From NCBI GenBank assembly GCA_030425145.1, contig JAUHVK010000029.1, forward strand, positions 1 to 56,219: DNA of 56,219 bases, read 5' to 3'. The notes beneath the pieces were generated by a model. It ran no database searches. It worked only from the letters and a program-made list of their open reading frames with translations, and had not been told where the DNA came from. This DNA is from Alphaproteobacteria bacterium (GTDB lineage: Bacteria; Pseudomonadota; Alphaproteobacteria; Rhodobacterales; Rhodobacteraceae). A program made the translations under genes and the position numbers. Shown piece by piece: positions 34,733-45,019 of this stretch (position 1 is the first letter of the stretch; each line of letters begins with the position of its first letter).

Positions 34733-37700
34733 ATGAATGCGATTAATTTCGTTGTCCGTACGCGTGCGGGTGCGGTCGAGCGTGGTGTAGTTGGTGCAGA
34801 AGATCGGGGATACCTGATCGACGCTGCTGGTGGCCGCGAAATTTCTCTCAATCTTCATAGATCCGATTTGCGCAGCTATGACCGCGTGGCGAACGATCTG
34901 CATATTCTTCTGGCAGATGGCCGGGTGATCGTGCTCGAGGATTATTTCGATTCCAGCGGCAGCCGCCTGTTTCTCAGTACAAACGGCGTCCTCAGCGAAG
35001 TGGCCTTTGCCGAAGGCGACGGCGGCGCGCTGTTCGCGCAATACGGCGATGTCGCTGCCTGGGGCAAATGGAGCCCGGATGACGCGCTGATCTTCTTTGA
35101 CCGCGCCGAAGTCGTCGCGGCCGATTACGTCGCTGCCGAGAATGAAAGCGATGTCTCGATGCTGGCCGCAGGATTGCTGGCAGGCGGCGGGATGCTGCCG
35201 TGGCTTGCCGGTGGCGCAGCGGTGGCAACCGGCGCAGCCGTGATTGGCGGCACCGGCGATGGCGGTGGCGGCGGTGGCAGCCTGACCGGCAACAATGGCG
35301 AAAGCGGCGGCCCCAAGACGCCAACCGTCAATGACGGCGAATACGTGATCGGCGGTGACGGCCTGACCGAAGAGGACCGCACCGTTCTGGTCAGCGGCAC
35401 GGCAGAATCCGGCGATACCGTCGTCGTCGTGATCGGTGACAAGACGCAGACGACCACAACCGGCACTGACGGCAAGTGGGAAGTGATCTTCACCGGCCCG
35501 AATTTCCCGGCCGACGGCAGCTACACCACCACGGTCACGGTGACCGGGGGCGGCGGCACGACCACCACCCTGACCGGTCCGACCGTTATCATCGACACCA
35601 CACCGCCGCCGCTTGTGATCACCAGCGGCACCACGGCGAGCGGCGACATCATCACCGAGATCGAGTTTGATGGCGGTGCGACGATCACCGGCACCACCGA
35701 GATCGGCGCAACGGTTGTCGTCATTGCGGGTGGTGTCAGCCATGTGGCGGATGTGGATGCGCAGGGCAACTGGAGCATTACGCTCACCAGCTCCACCTTC
35801 GAGCGCGGTGAATATGTCGAAGCAATCCGCGTGATTGCGACCGACAGCTTCAACAACTCGACCACGATCAATGACGGAATCGAGATTGACACCGTGTCGG
35901 GTGTGACCATCAACACCACCACCATCGAAACCGATGGCATCATCAACGCAGATGAGCGCAGCGACGGCGTTCAGATCACCGGCACCACTGACATTGGCTC
36001 GACGGTTGTCGTCGAAATGAACGGCTATACCCGCACCGCATTTGTCGATGCGCAGGGCAACTGGACAGTGACCTTCATTGCCACCGAGATCCCGGTCGGC
36101 GAACAGAACCTGACGATCAACGCCACCTCCACCGACGCGGTGGGCAACACCAGCAGCGCCACGGGGCAGGTCGTGCTTGATACATGGGTGCGCAATTTCG
36201 ACATCACCAGCCAGGCGGGTGGTGCCGATGGCATCGTCAACGCCGAAGAAGCGGCTCAGGGCATGGTTGTCACAGGCACAACCGAGCCGGGCGCTACAGT
36301 GACTGTGACCCTTGGCGGTGTGTCGCGCAGCGCGAGCGTTGATGTGAACGGCAACTGGACCGTCACCTATTCTGCCAACGAACTGCCGAGTGGTGAGCAG
36401 ACTTCCACACTTACTGCAAGCTCGACTGACCGCGCGGGCAATACTGCGACCGAGACCCGCAGCGTGGTGTTCGACACTGACGCCGGTCTCTTGACGATCA
36501 GCCCAGCACCGATCGAAACAGACGACATCGTCAACCAGGCCGAAGCCTCGGACGGCGTTGTGATCACAGGCACATCCACCCCGTTCGCGATGGTTGACGT
36601 GACGCTGGATGGGGTCGCCAAGACCGTCCAGACCGACAGCTTCGGCATCTGGCGCGCGAACTATGCGGCAGGCGAGGTTCGTCCCGGTGAGTATGAGGCA
36701 CAGATCACCGCCTACACCGTTGATGCGGCGGGCAATGAACTGACCCGCTCTGACACCGTGATGGTGGACACTTTCGTGCGCAACTTTGCAGTCAGCGCCA
36801 ACCCGGTCACATCCGACAATATCGTCAACAATGCCGAACAAGGGCAGGGCGTGACGCTGAGCGGCGCAACCGAGCCGGGCGGAACCGTAACCGTAGTTGT
36901 AGAAGGCGTCACCCGCGTGGCGAGCGTCGATTCGGGGGGCAACTGGACGGCGATGTTCTCGGGCTTCGATCTGCCGGATGGCACCTACACCACCACCGCA
37001 CAGATCAGCACGCAGGACCGTGCGGGCAACACCGCGACAACCACCAAGACCTTCCAGGTCGATACCGAAGTGGTGCCGCTCACCTCGACCAGCCAGCCGG
37101 GCGGGTCTGACGGCATCGTTGGCGAGGCAGAAGCAGCTCAGGGCTTTACCCTGACCGGTCAGGTCGAGCAGGGGTCTTCGGTGATGGTGACCATCGCAGG
37201 TCAGCAGATGCAGGCGCAGGTCAGCGCCGCTGGCGCGTGGTCCGTAGCCGTGCCGCCAAGCGTGATCCCGACAGTGAACGGCGAAAGCGTGTCGATCCAG
37301 ATCGCCGCGACCGATGCGGCGGGCAACACCAAGTCGATCACCGAAACCATGGTGGTGGACAATGTTGCGCCCGATGCCCCGGACATGACTGCGATCACCC
37401 GCGATCAAAGCCAGGCTGTGCGCGGCATCATTCTTGAAAACACCGGCGATGACGTGGTCATCGAACGGGTCAGCAATTCCGGCTCGCAGAACGTCAGCTT
37501 CAACGACCAGGACAACACGTTTACCGGGGAAACGACCTACTCGTTTACCCAGGTCGTGCCGGACGGCTCTCACCTCGTGATCACGGCCACCGATGCCGCG
37601 GGCAACAGCTCGGGGACATATGTGGTGGTCGATGATCCGAACACCTCGCAAAGCAACGTCACTCTGGCGGGCAACCTTGGCGGTCGGGAGATCGACGCGA

Positions 37701-37933
37701 TCGACCTCGAGTTCACCGAAGAGGCAACGCTGACCATCACCGAAGCGCAGATCGTTGCGATGACGGGCGAAGACAACACGGTTCGCGTCCTTGGCAACAC
37801 AGACGACTCGGTTCGGATCACCGGTGCAACCCGCACCGGTACCCGGTTCGAGGATGGCCAGAGTTACGACGTTTACGATCTGGGCGACGCAACCGTTCTG
37901 ATCGACGACGACATCAACAGCGTCACAATCTAA
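34733..37933 (+). CDS. type I-secreted adhesin with BapA-like N-terminus and Ig-like repeats
   Basis: A 1066-residue protein without Sec signal. Residues 1-95 resemble the BapA prefix domain. A hydrophobic Gly/Ala stretch (142-173) and a Gly/Ser linker (174-195) follow, and may act as a retention element in the outer-membrane pore. Then come about eight Ig-like modules of 95-100 residues (about 195-965), recognised by repeats of [IV]TGTTE.GATV and NW[ST]V/T...DxAGNT. The C-terminal block (about 975-1066) with TITEAQIVAMTGEDNTVRVLG-type sequence and TVLIDDD matches the ending of many type I secreted adhesins. No RTX nonapeptides are seen. The three genes downstream encode a complete type I exporter. 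Role: cell-surface adhesion or biofilm. Confidence 0.85.
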   Translation: MNAINFVVRTRAGAVERGVVGAEDRGYLIDAAGGREISLNLHRSDLRSYDRVANDLHILLADGRVIVLEDYFDSSGSRLFLSTNGVLSEVAFAEGDGGALFAQYGDVAAWGKWSPDDALIFFDRAEVVAADYVAAENESDVSMLAAGLLAGGGMLPWLAGGAAVATGAAVIGGTGDGGGGGGSLTGNNGESGGPKTPTVNDGEYVIGGDGLTEEDRTVLVSGTAESGDTVVVVIGDKTQTTTTGTDGKWEVIFTGPNFPADGSYTTTVTVTGGGGTTTTLTGPTVIIDTTPPPLVITSGTTASGDIITEIEFDGGATITGTTEIGATVVVIAGGVSHVADVDAQGNWSITLTSSTFERGEYVEAIRVIATDSFNNSTTINDGIEIDTVSGVTINTTTIETDGIINADERSDGVQITGTTDIGSTVVVEMNGYTRTAFVDAQGNWTVTFIATEIPVGEQNLTINATSTDAVGNTSSATGQVVLDTWVRNFDITSQAGGADGIVNAEEAAQGMVVTGTTEPGATVTVTLGGVSRSASVDVNGNWTVTYSANELPSGEQTSTLTASSTDRAGNTATETRSVVFDTDAGLLTISPAPIETDDIVNQAEASDGVVITGTSTPFAMVDVTLDGVAKTVQTDSFGIWRANYAAGEVRPGEYEAQITAYTVDAAGNELTRSDTVMVDTFVRNFAVSANPVTSDNIVNNAEQGQGVTLSGATEPGGTVTVVVEGVTRVASVDSGGNWTAMFSGFDLPDGTYTTTAQISTQDRAGNTATTTKTFQVDTEVVPLTSTSQPGGSDGIVGEAEAAQGFTLTGQVEQGSSVMVTIAGQQMQAQVSAAGAWSVAVPPSVIPTVNGESVSIQIAATDAAGNTKSITETMVVDNVAPDAPDMTAITRDQSQAVRGIILENTGDDVVIERVSNSGSQNVSFNDQDNTFTGETTYSFTQVVPDGSHLVITATDAAGNSSGTYVVVDDPNTSQSNVTLAGNLGGREIDAIDLEFTEEATLTITEAQIVAMTGEDNTVRVLGNTDDSVRITGATRTGTRFEDGQSYDVYDLGDATVLIDDDINSVTI

Positions 37934-37951
37934 GCAAAAGGACAGACTGTT

Positions 37952-37974
37952 CGGGCCGTTACAGCGGCGGCCCG
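37952..37974 (+). other. intra-operon hairpin between adhesin and exporter genes
   Basis: CGGGCCG (37952-37958) pairs with CGGCCCG (37968-37974) around a nine-base loop, just after the adhesin stop. No T-run follows, so it could stabilise the adhesin mRNA end or partly attenuate exporter expression. Confidence 0.35.
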
Positions 37975-38016
37975 GGCCCCGACACAACAAAAAGCCAAAG
38001 GCGGGGTTCGATCGAG

Positions 38017-39348
38017 ATGAGGCAGAAAACAAGAGCCATCGCAGGAGCAGTCCTCGCAGCAACGGCTCTTTCGGGATGTATGCAGGATTTGGGCGACGGG
38101 GCGGTGTCCCGGCTCCTGACCGCGCAGCCGGGTGCGCCCGCTGAGCTCGCTGGCGAGACCAAGACAGCTGCGCCCAACCCAGCCTCGGTTCAGGAAGTCT
38201 CTCCGGTTATTGCAGAGCTTGCCGCACGCCAGAGCGTATTGGTGCCCGGCTCTCCTTATGCCGAAGTGGCAGCGGGTGTACTGGCCGCGGACGCCCGTGT
38301 CGCAGAGGCAGAGCTGCATGTGGCGCAACTGCGCGCCGAGGCGGCTTCAAAGAACTGGTGGCCAACGATTTCTCCCCGCATCACGCTGACATCACTGGGA
38401 GATCTGGTGGCCGATCTGGTGATCAATCAGGTGCTGTTCGACAATGGCCGCAAGAAAGCCGAACGCGAGCTTGCAAAGGCGGATGTAGAACTGGCGGCGG
38501 TCAATCTGTCGGAAAGCAGCAATGATCGCGTCTATGATGGGTTGGTTCTGTACCTTCAGGCCGAAGAGGGGCGCGCTGCGGCAGACCTCTATGGTCAGGC
38601 GCTCAAGGACATGGGCCGGTTTGAATGGGTGATGAACGAACGCGTCACAGGTGGCGTGTCCGATTTCTCTGACCTCAACGTGCTGAAACAGAAACTGGCC
38701 GATCTGCGCGCCCGGGATACGGCAGCGCGCGAAAAGACCACCCGCGCTGTCGCCGAGCTGAACGCGATGTCCGCCATGCCTTTGGCCGACCTGCGCGGTT
38801 TGCACGGGATGGGAGAGACATCGTCGCATCAGTCGCTGAACGTGCTGCGCGCGCAGGTCGAACGCGATCGGCAACTGGCGCAGGCCAAGATTGCCAGAGC
38901 GGCGCATCTGCCGGGGCTGTCGGCGGGCGGCAGCATCCGCAATGGCGGCGAGGGCATCAGTCTCAGTGCCAGCACCGAACAGATGCTGGGCATCGGGACC
39001 GGTGCGTCGCTCAAAGCCATAGAGGCAACAAAGATCACCGCGGATCGCAAGGTCACCGAGGCCGAGAACATCTCGCGCCGCGCCATCGAGGCGGACCAGC
39101 GCAGCATTGCCGCGCTGAAACGGCAAGCGGCTGAGGCCAAGGCGCTGACCACGCAGGCCAAGACCAATCTCGACCTGTTTCAACGCCAATATGATGCCGG
39201 CACCCGGCAGGTGATGGATGTGGTCAGCGTTTATGAAACCTTCCTGCGGGCACTGGAAAAGGAACTGACTCTCACGTTCCAGGCCGCCCGCGCCGAACTG
39301 GACGCCGCCAACCGGTTGGGCGTTCTTGCTGATGGAGCAAAGATTTGA
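38017..39348 (+). CDS. TolC-family outer membrane factor (lipoprotein) of the type I exporter
   Basis: A 443-residue TolC-like protein. A lipoprotein signal ends in LSGC (Cys21). Two long coiled-coil repeats typical of outer membrane efflux proteins run through about 85-220 and 270-435. A proline-poor helical ending ANRLGVLADGAKI closes it. It forms the outer membrane channel for the adhesin with the ABC and HlyD proteins encoded next. Its TGA overlaps the next gene's TTG. Confidence 0.85.
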   Translation: MRQKTRAIAGAVLAATALSGCMQDLGDGAVSRLLTAQPGAPAELAGETKTAAPNPASVQEVSPVIAELAARQSVLVPGSPYAEVAAGVLAADARVAEAELHVAQLRAEAASKNWWPTISPRITLTSLGDLVADLVINQVLFDNGRKKAERELAKADVELAAVNLSESSNDRVYDGLVLYLQAEEGRAAADLYGQALKDMGRFEWVMNERVTGGVSDFSDLNVLKQKLADLRARDTAAREKTTRAVAELNAMSAMPLADLRGLHGMGETSSHQSLNVLRAQVERDRQLAQAKIARAAHLPGLSAGGSIRNGGEGISLSASTEQMLGIGTGASLKAIEATKITADRKVTEAENISRRAIEADQRSIAALKRQAAEAKALTTQAKTNLDLFQRQYDAGTRQVMDVVSVYETFLRALEKELTLTFQAARAELDAANRLGVLADGAKI

Positions 39349-41564
39349 GCGGCGCGAGCAACATAACTCTCCTGTCGGGCCGCGCCAAGAACGCGGTTCT
39401 GCGCATGGTCCCGCAAGGTGCAAAACCGGCCAATGAGCCGAAACGCGCGCCGCGCTATTCCGACCGGGTCCATGCCCGCACCGACTTGATCCGCACCTAT
39501 GCAGGGCGTCTCGGGCTGACCACCGTGGCCAGCGACATCACCGAAGCCATCAGCCTGCATCAGGATGCCAATGGCGCTGTCGGTAAAGACGCATTGATCG
39601 CAGGGATGAAAGCAGCCGGTCTGCTGGCGCAAGGTCTGCACGTGCCACGTCCGGCCCCCGAGCATTGGCCCGCGATTGCTTTGATGAGCAACGGACAGGC
39701 GGTTCTGGTACTCGGTCAGGACCGCATGACCCTGTCGATCTGGGATGACACTGCAAAGGACAAGATCGAGCGTGTCGATGTTGCCGAATTTGCGCCCTAT
39801 TACAGTGGCGTCCTTGTGCGTGGCGAGGCCCCGGTGGAAACTCTGGCCGAGACGCACACGGACAGCGGGCTGAAAAGCCATTGGTTCTGGGGAAGCTTCA
39901 ACAATTACACCCGCCAGTTCGGCGAAGTCGCGCTTGGATCGTTTGTCGCCAACATTCTGGCCGTGTCGGTCGCGCTGTTTTCCCTGCAGGTCTATGACCG
40001 TGTGATCCCGCACCAATCCTCGGCCACGCTCTGGGTGCTGGCCATCGGCGCCGCGATGGCGCTGATGCTGGAGGCGTTTCTCAAGGTCGCCCGGTCGACC
40101 CTTCTGGATGGCGCGGGGCGGCAGATCGAAACCGGAGTGCAGCAGACGTTGCTGAACAGGCTCTTGGGTATGCGCTCTGACGCGGCGGGCCGGTCACCTT
40201 CGCAGCTTTTTGCGTCGATGCGCGAGTTCTCCTCGGTGCGTGAGTTCTTTACCGCTGGCACCGTTGGAGCGCTGGCGGATATCCCGTTCATCGTGCTTTT
40301 CCTGCTGATGGTCTGGTCCATCGCAGGCAGCGTGGTCTGGGTGCTGGTCGCCGGTGCTGTGCTTATGGTGATCCCCGGATTCCTGATGCAGAAAAAGATG
40401 ATCCGCATCACCCGAGAAATGCAGGGCGCCTCAACCAAGCAATCGCGTCTCTTGAACGAGACCGTGACCGAGCTTGACACGATCAAGACCCAACGCGCCG
40501 AAGACCGCTTTGCCCGCCAGTGGGAAGAATTGACCTCGGTGCAATCGCTTAAGTCGTCCGAACAACGCCGCCTTGCCGCCGCGTTGACGTTCTGGAGCCA
40601 GGGCGTCCAGCAGGCCACCTATGTGGGCGCGGTGATCGCGGGCACATATCTTGTCTTCGCCGGCGAGTTCACCGTGGGGTCGATCATCGCCGTGGGCATC
40701 CTGACCTCGCGCACGCTGGCACCGCTGACACAGCTTGCCGGCATCATGGCACGCTGGGGCAACGTCAAAGCCGCGCTGGATGCGCTGGACGGGATCGCGG
40801 AACTGCCGCAGGACCGTCAGGAAAACCGAAAATACCTGCGCCGCGAAAAGCTGGAAGGCCGGTTCGAACTGCGCGAAGTCACCTTCCGCTACGACGAAGA
40901 AAGCCCGTCCGTCCTCGATATCCCGAGCCTTGTGATTCAGCCGGGTCAGACACTGGCCATCCTCGGCACCAACGGGTCGGGCAAGTCCACGATGCTCAAG
41001 ATGCTGGCGGGGCTATACGCGCCCACCTCCGGATCGATCCTCGTTGATGGCACCGACATGAACCAGATCGACATGCGCGATATCCGCCGGTCGCTGGGCT
41101 ATTTGGGGCAGGATGTGCGCCTCTTCCACGGCACGCTGCGGGACAACCTGAACCTCAACATGATGGAGCGCGACGACGACCGCCTTTACGAAGCGCTGGA
41201 CTTCGCCGGGCTGGGCCAGTTTGTGAAAGGCCACCCGCAGGGGCTCGACCTGCCCATCCGCGATGGTGGCGAAGGGCTTTCCGTCGGACAGCGCCAATCC
41301 ATCGGCTGGGCGCGGCTGTGGTTGCAAGACCCCGATGTGTGCCTGCTGGATGAACCCACAGCGGCGCTGGACCAGACGCTGGAAAAGACACTGATCTCGC
41401 GGCTTGAAAGCTGGCTGGCGGACCGCACCGCAATTGTTGCCACGCACCGCGTGCCGATCCTTGCTCTTGCCGATCGCACCTCCGTTCTGGCCTCTGGCCG
41501 GTTGGTGGTCGATGGCCCGCGCGATCAGGTGCTGAACCACCTGCGCACCGGACAGGGGGCGTAA
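39345..41564 (+). CDS. type I secretion ABC transporter/permease (LapB/HlyB-like, with degenerate C39-like domain)
   Basis: A 739-residue inner-membrane ABC half-transporter. An N-terminal region (about 35-160) looks like a C39-peptidase-like domain without the catalytic Cys, as in RTX/adhesin exporters. Six membrane helices (about 185-480) and the ATPase domain follow: Walker A GTNGSGKST (about 545), signature LSVGQRQ, Walker B VCLLDEPTAALD and the H-loop ATHR. It probably starts with TTG at 39345, overlapping the upstream stop (TTGA); the next in-frame ATG is 21 codons later. It powers secretion of the adhesin encoded upstream. Confidence 0.9.
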   Translation: MSGASNITLLSGRAKNAVLRMVPQGAKPANEPKRAPRYSDRVHARTDLIRTYAGRLGLTTVASDITEAISLHQDANGAVGKDALIAGMKAAGLLAQGLHVPRPAPEHWPAIALMSNGQAVLVLGQDRMTLSIWDDTAKDKIERVDVAEFAPYYSGVLVRGEAPVETLAETHTDSGLKSHWFWGSFNNYTRQFGEVALGSFVANILAVSVALFSLQVYDRVIPHQSSATLWVLAIGAAMALMLEAFLKVARSTLLDGAGRQIETGVQQTLLNRLLGMRSDAAGRSPSQLFASMREFSSVREFFTAGTVGALADIPFIVLFLLMVWSIAGSVVWVLVAGAVLMVIPGFLMQKKMIRITREMQGASTKQSRLLNETVTELDTIKTQRAEDRFARQWEELTSVQSLKSSEQRRLAAALTFWSQGVQQATYVGAVIAGTYLVFAGEFTVGSIIAVGILTSRTLAPLTQLAGIMARWGNVKAALDALDGIAELPQDRQENRKYLRREKLEGRFELREVTFRYDEESPSVLDIPSLVIQPGQTLAILGTNGSGKSTMLKMLAGLYAPTSGSILVDGTDMNQIDMRDIRRSLGYLGQDVRLFHGTLRDNLNLNMMERDDDRLYEALDFAGLGQFVKGHPQGLDLPIRDGGEGLSVGQRQSIGWARLWLQDPDVCLLDEPTAALDQTLEKTLISRLESWLADRTAIVATHRVPILALADRTSVLASGRLVVDGPRDQVLNHLRTGQGA

Positions 41565-41567
41565 GCG

Positions 41568-42749
41568 ATGGCAGTCAGCACAACCGATCTCAACGCTCAG
41601 CTGGGCCGCCGGATGCGCGGCCCGTCGATGGTGATCTGGCTGTCGGGGGCTGCGGTGTGGCTCTTCATCATCTGGGCCGCCTATGCGTGGATCGACGAGA
41701 TCGTTCGCGCCGATGGCGAATTCATCTCGACGTCGCGCCCGCAGATCATCCAGAACCTCGAAGGCGGCATTCTGGCCGAGCTGCTGGTCAAGGAAGGCGA
41801 CGAGGTGATGCGCGGCGACGTTCTCGCCCGCCTGTACGGCACGCAGTTCCGTTCCTCGGTGGATGATCTGGAAGACCAGATCACCGCGCTCGACATCCGC
41901 CGTTTGCGGATCGAGGCGGAAATGGCCGGTCTCGTGCAGTTCGAAATCCCGTGGGAACTGCGCGAACGCAGCCCGGAAATGGCGGCATCGGAGCTGGCGC
42001 TGTTGGCCGCGCGGCAGCTCGACTTCAACTCACGGTATGACGGCGCGCGCCGAGTTCTGGATCAGGCGACGCAGGAAAAGACCCTGATGGAGAACCTTCT
42101 GGACAAGAAGGTCGTCGCCCTGATCGAAGTGACCCGCGCCCGCAAGGCGCATGCGGATGCACAGATCAAAATGGACGAGATCATCACCCAGACCGAACTG
42201 ACCCGCGCGCAGGAATATTCCGAGACGCTCAAGGAACTGGCCACGCTGAGGCAGAACCTGCGGTCGTCGCAGGACCAGCTGAACAGAACGGTCTTGGTCA
42301 GCCCCATGCATGGTGTGGTGAACAAACTGGGTGTGACCACCATCGGCGGCGTGGTCCGCCCGGGCGAGGAAATCCTTCAGATCATCCCGCTGGGCGAAGA
42401 GCTTTATGTCGAAACCAAGGTCGCACCTGAAAACATCGCCGGGATCCGGCCAGGGCAGGAAGCGACAATCAAGCTCTCGGCCTATGATTTCACCATCTAC
42501 GGTTCGCTCAAAGGCCGTGTCGATGTGATTTCCGCCGACACGTTCAAAGACGAACGCCGCCCCGAAGCGCCTGCGCACTACAAAGTCACCGTGCGGGTCG
42601 ACAAAACTTCGCTCACCGACCGTCAGCGCCAATTGGAAATCCGTCCCGGCATGCAGGCCACGGTCGAGCTGCACACCGGCGAAAAGACGGTGCTGCAATA
42701 CCTGTTGAAGCCGCTCTACAAATCCCGCGAAGCGTTGCGCGAACCATAA
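41568..42749 (+). CDS. HlyD-family type I secretion periplasmic adaptor
   Basis: A 393-residue membrane fusion protein. One N-terminal membrane helix (about 23-42) is followed by a lipoyl-like half motif (IIQNLEGGILAELLVKEGDEV, about 56-76), a long coiled coil (about 90-235), the second lipoyl half and a beta-barrel. LVSPMHGVVNKLGVTTIGGVVRPGEEILQIIP is diagnostic. It begins three bases after the ABC gene. It bridges the ABC pump and TolC-like channel in adhesin export. No LapD/LapG-type retention genes lie in the window. Confidence 0.92.
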   Translation: MAVSTTDLNAQLGRRMRGPSMVIWLSGAAVWLFIIWAAYAWIDEIVRADGEFISTSRPQIIQNLEGGILAELLVKEGDEVMRGDVLARLYGTQFRSSVDDLEDQITALDIRRLRIEAEMAGLVQFEIPWELRERSPEMAASELALLAARQLDFNSRYDGARRVLDQATQEKTLMENLLDKKVVALIEVTRARKAHADAQIKMDEIITQTELTRAQEYSETLKELATLRQNLRSSQDQLNRTVLVSPMHGVVNKLGVTTIGGVVRPGEEILQIIPLGEELYVETKVAPENIAGIRPGQEATIKLSAYDFTIYGSLKGRVDVISADTFKDERRPEAPAHYKVTVRVDKTSLTDRQRQLEIRPGMQATVELHTGEKTVLQYLLKPLYKSREALREP

Positions 42750-42865
42750 GGCCATGCCGGGCTGCGCCCGTCATGACACGGTGTCTCGCCTTCGGCTCGG
42801 GCCTGCGGTGGCGTGATGCCAATGACCGCGCCGTGCCTGTGGCAGATCGGGTGCACCTGTCGAGG

Positions 42866-43309
42866 TCAATCCTCGGTATCCATCCAGATCGTGACCGGAC
42901 CGTCGTTCAGCAGCCGCACTTTCATATCCGCGCCAAAGCGCCCTTTGGCGACGGGAATACCCTGCGCGGCCATCTGATCCGCGAAGTAGTCATAAAGGCG
43001 GTTTCCGTCGTCCGGGGCGGCAGCGGTGGAAAAGCCGGGACGGTTGCCGCGGGAGGTGTCGGCGGCGAGGGTGAACTGGCTGATCACAAGGGCGCTGCCG
43101 CCGATATCGGCGACCGAGCGGTTCATGCGGCCTTCGTCATCCTTGAAAACGCGCAGCTTGGCGATCTTGGCGGCGAGCCTGTCGGCCTGTGCCTCGCTGT
43201 CGCCCTGCATGGCGCAGATCAGGATCAGAAGGCCCGCGCCGATCTCGCCGAGCACCTCGCCATCGACGGTGACGGAGGCCTCGGAAACCCGTTGGATCAG
43301 CGCGCGCAT
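42866..43309 (-). CDS. dtd: D-aminoacyl-tRNA deacylase Dtd
   Basis: A 147-residue proofreading enzyme that hydrolyses D-amino acids (and Gly from tRNA-Ala) from mischarged tRNA. Both signature motifs are intact: SQFTLAA near residue 80 and [10 protein letters not shown] near the C-terminus. ATG lies one base after the accA stop (TGACATG), so the two are coupled. The gap to the HlyD gene (42750-42865) holds only a short GGGC/GCCC hairpin. Its presence close to a D-amino-acid metabolic island is noted but it is a housekeeping gene. Confidence 0.95.
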   Translation of the reverse strand: MRALIQRVSEASVTVDGEVLGEIGAGLLILICAMQGDSEAQADRLAAKIAKLRVFKDDEGRMNRSVADIGGSALVISQFTLAADTSRGNRPGFSTAAAPDDGNRLYDYFADQMAAQGIPVAKGRFGADMKVRLLNDGPVTIWMDTED

Positions 43310-43310
43310 G

Positions 43311-44273
43311 TCAGGCGGCCAAGCCCTTGGTGCCGATGTCGAGGAACTTGCGGCGGCGGTCCGCGATCAGCTTTTTCGGCTTGGCGTCGGACAGGTCCTT
43401 CAGCATGCTGCGCAGCGCGTTGCCCACAGAGCGGATGGCTTCCTCGCGCCCGCGATGGGCCCCGCCCAGCGGTTCCGGGATCACGCGGTCGGTGACGCCG
43501 AGGTTCAGCAGGTCCTGAGCAGTGAGGCGCAACGCTTCGGCCGCTTCGCGCATCTTTTCGGCATCTTTCCAGAGGATCGACGCGCAGCCTTCGGGCGAGA
43601 TCACCGAGTAGACGGAATGTTCCAGCATCGCGACGCGGTTGGCGGTGGCAAAGGCCACGGCGCCGCCCGATCCGCCTTCACCGATCACCACGGAGATCAC
43701 GGGCACCCCGATCTGCAGGCATTTCTCGGTCGAGCGGGCGATGGCCTCGGACTGGCCACGCTCCTCGGCGCCTTTGCCGGGATAGGCACCCGGCGTGTCG
43801 ACCAGTGTAATAACGGGCAGGCGGAAGCGGTCGGCCATATCCATCAGGCGCACCGCTTTGCGGTATCCTTCGGGACGGGCCATTCCGAAATTGCGCTTCA
43901 GGCGGCTTTCGGTGTCGTGGCCCTTTTCGTGGCCAATAATGACCACGGGTTGATCGTCAAACCGTGCAAGGCCGCCCATGACCGCATCGTCATCGGCAAA
44001 GTTACGGTCACCGGCCAGCGGCGTGTATTCGGAAAACAGCGTGTCGATATAGTCTTTGCAATGCGGGCGCTCGGGGTGGCGCGCGATCTGACATTTCCGC
44101 CATGGGGTCAGTTTCTTGTAGAGGTCTTTCAGCATCGCTTGCGCCTTGGCGTCGAGCGCGCGGGCTTCGTCTTCGATGTCCATCTCTTCGTTCTTGCGGG
44201 CCATCGCGCGAAGCTCTTCGGCTTTGCCTTCGATCTCGGCAAGCGGTTTTTCAAAATCGAGATAGTTGGTCAT
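43311..44273 (-). CDS. accA: acetyl-CoA carboxylase carboxyltransferase subunit alpha
   Basis: A 320-residue subunit of the carboxyltransferase that makes malonyl-CoA with AccD. Diagnostic segments are [46 protein letters not shown] and [16 protein letters not shown]. Length and ends are normal. It is the first gene of a minus-strand pair with dtd. Confidence 0.96.
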   Translation of the reverse strand: MTNYLDFEKPLAEIEGKAEELRAMARKNEEMDIEDEARALDAKAQAMLKDLYKKLTPWRKCQIARHPERPHCKDYIDTLFSEYTPLAGDRNFADDDAVMGGLARFDDQPVVIIGHEKGHDTESRLKRNFGMARPEGYRKAVRLMDMADRFRLPVITLVDTPGAYPGKGAEERGQSEAIARSTEKCLQIGVPVISVVIGEGGSGGAVAFATANRVAMLEHSVYSVISPEGCASILWKDAEKMREAAEALRLTAQDLLNLGVTDRVIPEPLGGAHRGREEAIRSVGNALRSMLKDLSDAKPKKLIADRRRKFLDIGTKGLAA

Positions 44274-44349
44274 GGTCTGGGGTCGCCCTGTTGCCTGTGG
44301 CTGGCGGTTTATATGACCGTCCGGGCAGGGATTTGCAATCGCAACCGGG

Positions 44350-44946
44350 TCAGGTCCAGATCACGGGGATCAGGGACGCCACCAGCAGCGCGGCCATCGC
44401 CCCGTTGAAGATTCGCAACCGGGTCGGTCGGTTGAGCAGGCGGCGCAGCTGCTGTCCGATCACCGTCCAGGTGGTGGTGGAGATGCAGCCCATCCCGACA
44501 TACGTACCCGCGACCCAGAGTACGGCGGCGATGTCGCGCCCGGTGGCATAGAGGGTGATTGCACCCAGAGCCATCGACCATGCTTTGGGGTTCACCCATT
44601 GGAACGCTGCGGCTTGCACGAAAGAGAGCGGTTTGCTGCCAGTCTTCGGCGCGCCATCGGGGGGCGCGGCGTTGGCGATGCGCCAAGCCAGATAGAGCAT
44701 GTAGAGCACCGACAGCACCTTGAGGATGGTGTAAGAGACCGGCCACAGGTCGAAGACCTGCATCACGCCAAGCCCCACGGGCACGATCATCATCGGAAAG
44801 CCAAGGCCCACACCCAGCATGTGCGGGATCGATCGGCGGAAGCCGAAATTCGCACCGGATGTCATCAGCATCAGGTTGTTCGGTCCGGGAGTGATTACGG
44901 TGACGAGGGCAAAGCCGGCGAGGGCGAAGAATATTTCAGGTGTCAT
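44350..44946 (-). CDS. LysE family amino acid exporter/translocator
   Basis: A 198-residue inner-membrane protein with about six hydrophobic segments. The N-terminal TPGPNNLM motif marks the LysE/RhtB superfamily, which exports amino acids. It is divergent from an Lrp/AsnC regulator 73 bases away, a common regulator-exporter pair, so the regulator probably senses the exported amino acid. The specific substrate is not visible. Confidence 0.9.
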   Translation of the reverse strand: MTPEIFFALAGFALVTVITPGPNNLMLMTSGANFGFRRSIPHMLGVGLGFPMMIVPVGLGVMQVFDLWPVSYTILKVLSVLYMLYLAWRIANAAPPDGAPKTGSKPLSFVQAAAFQWVNPKAWSMALGAITLYATGRDIAAVLWVAGTYVGMGCISTTTWTVIGQQLRRLLNRPTRLRIFNGAMAALLVASLIPVIWT

Positions 44947-45019
44947 TTGGGCAATATGTGTCGAGCGCTCTGCGCAGTGATTGCTTTTTTGTGTCGCTGG
45001 TGGGTAAGATTTGCAATTA

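Noticed and set aside
35300-37400. Tandem repeats in the adhesin region read as a CRISPR array
   Set aside because: The periodicity is about 300 bases, protein-coding and degenerate; no direct repeats with constant spacers and no cas genes.
34610-38062. Very long open minus-strand frame opposite the adhesin gene
   Set aside because: It mirrors the biased codons of the repetitive plus-strand gene; the translation is low-complexity and has no family features, while the plus frame gives coherent Ig modules.
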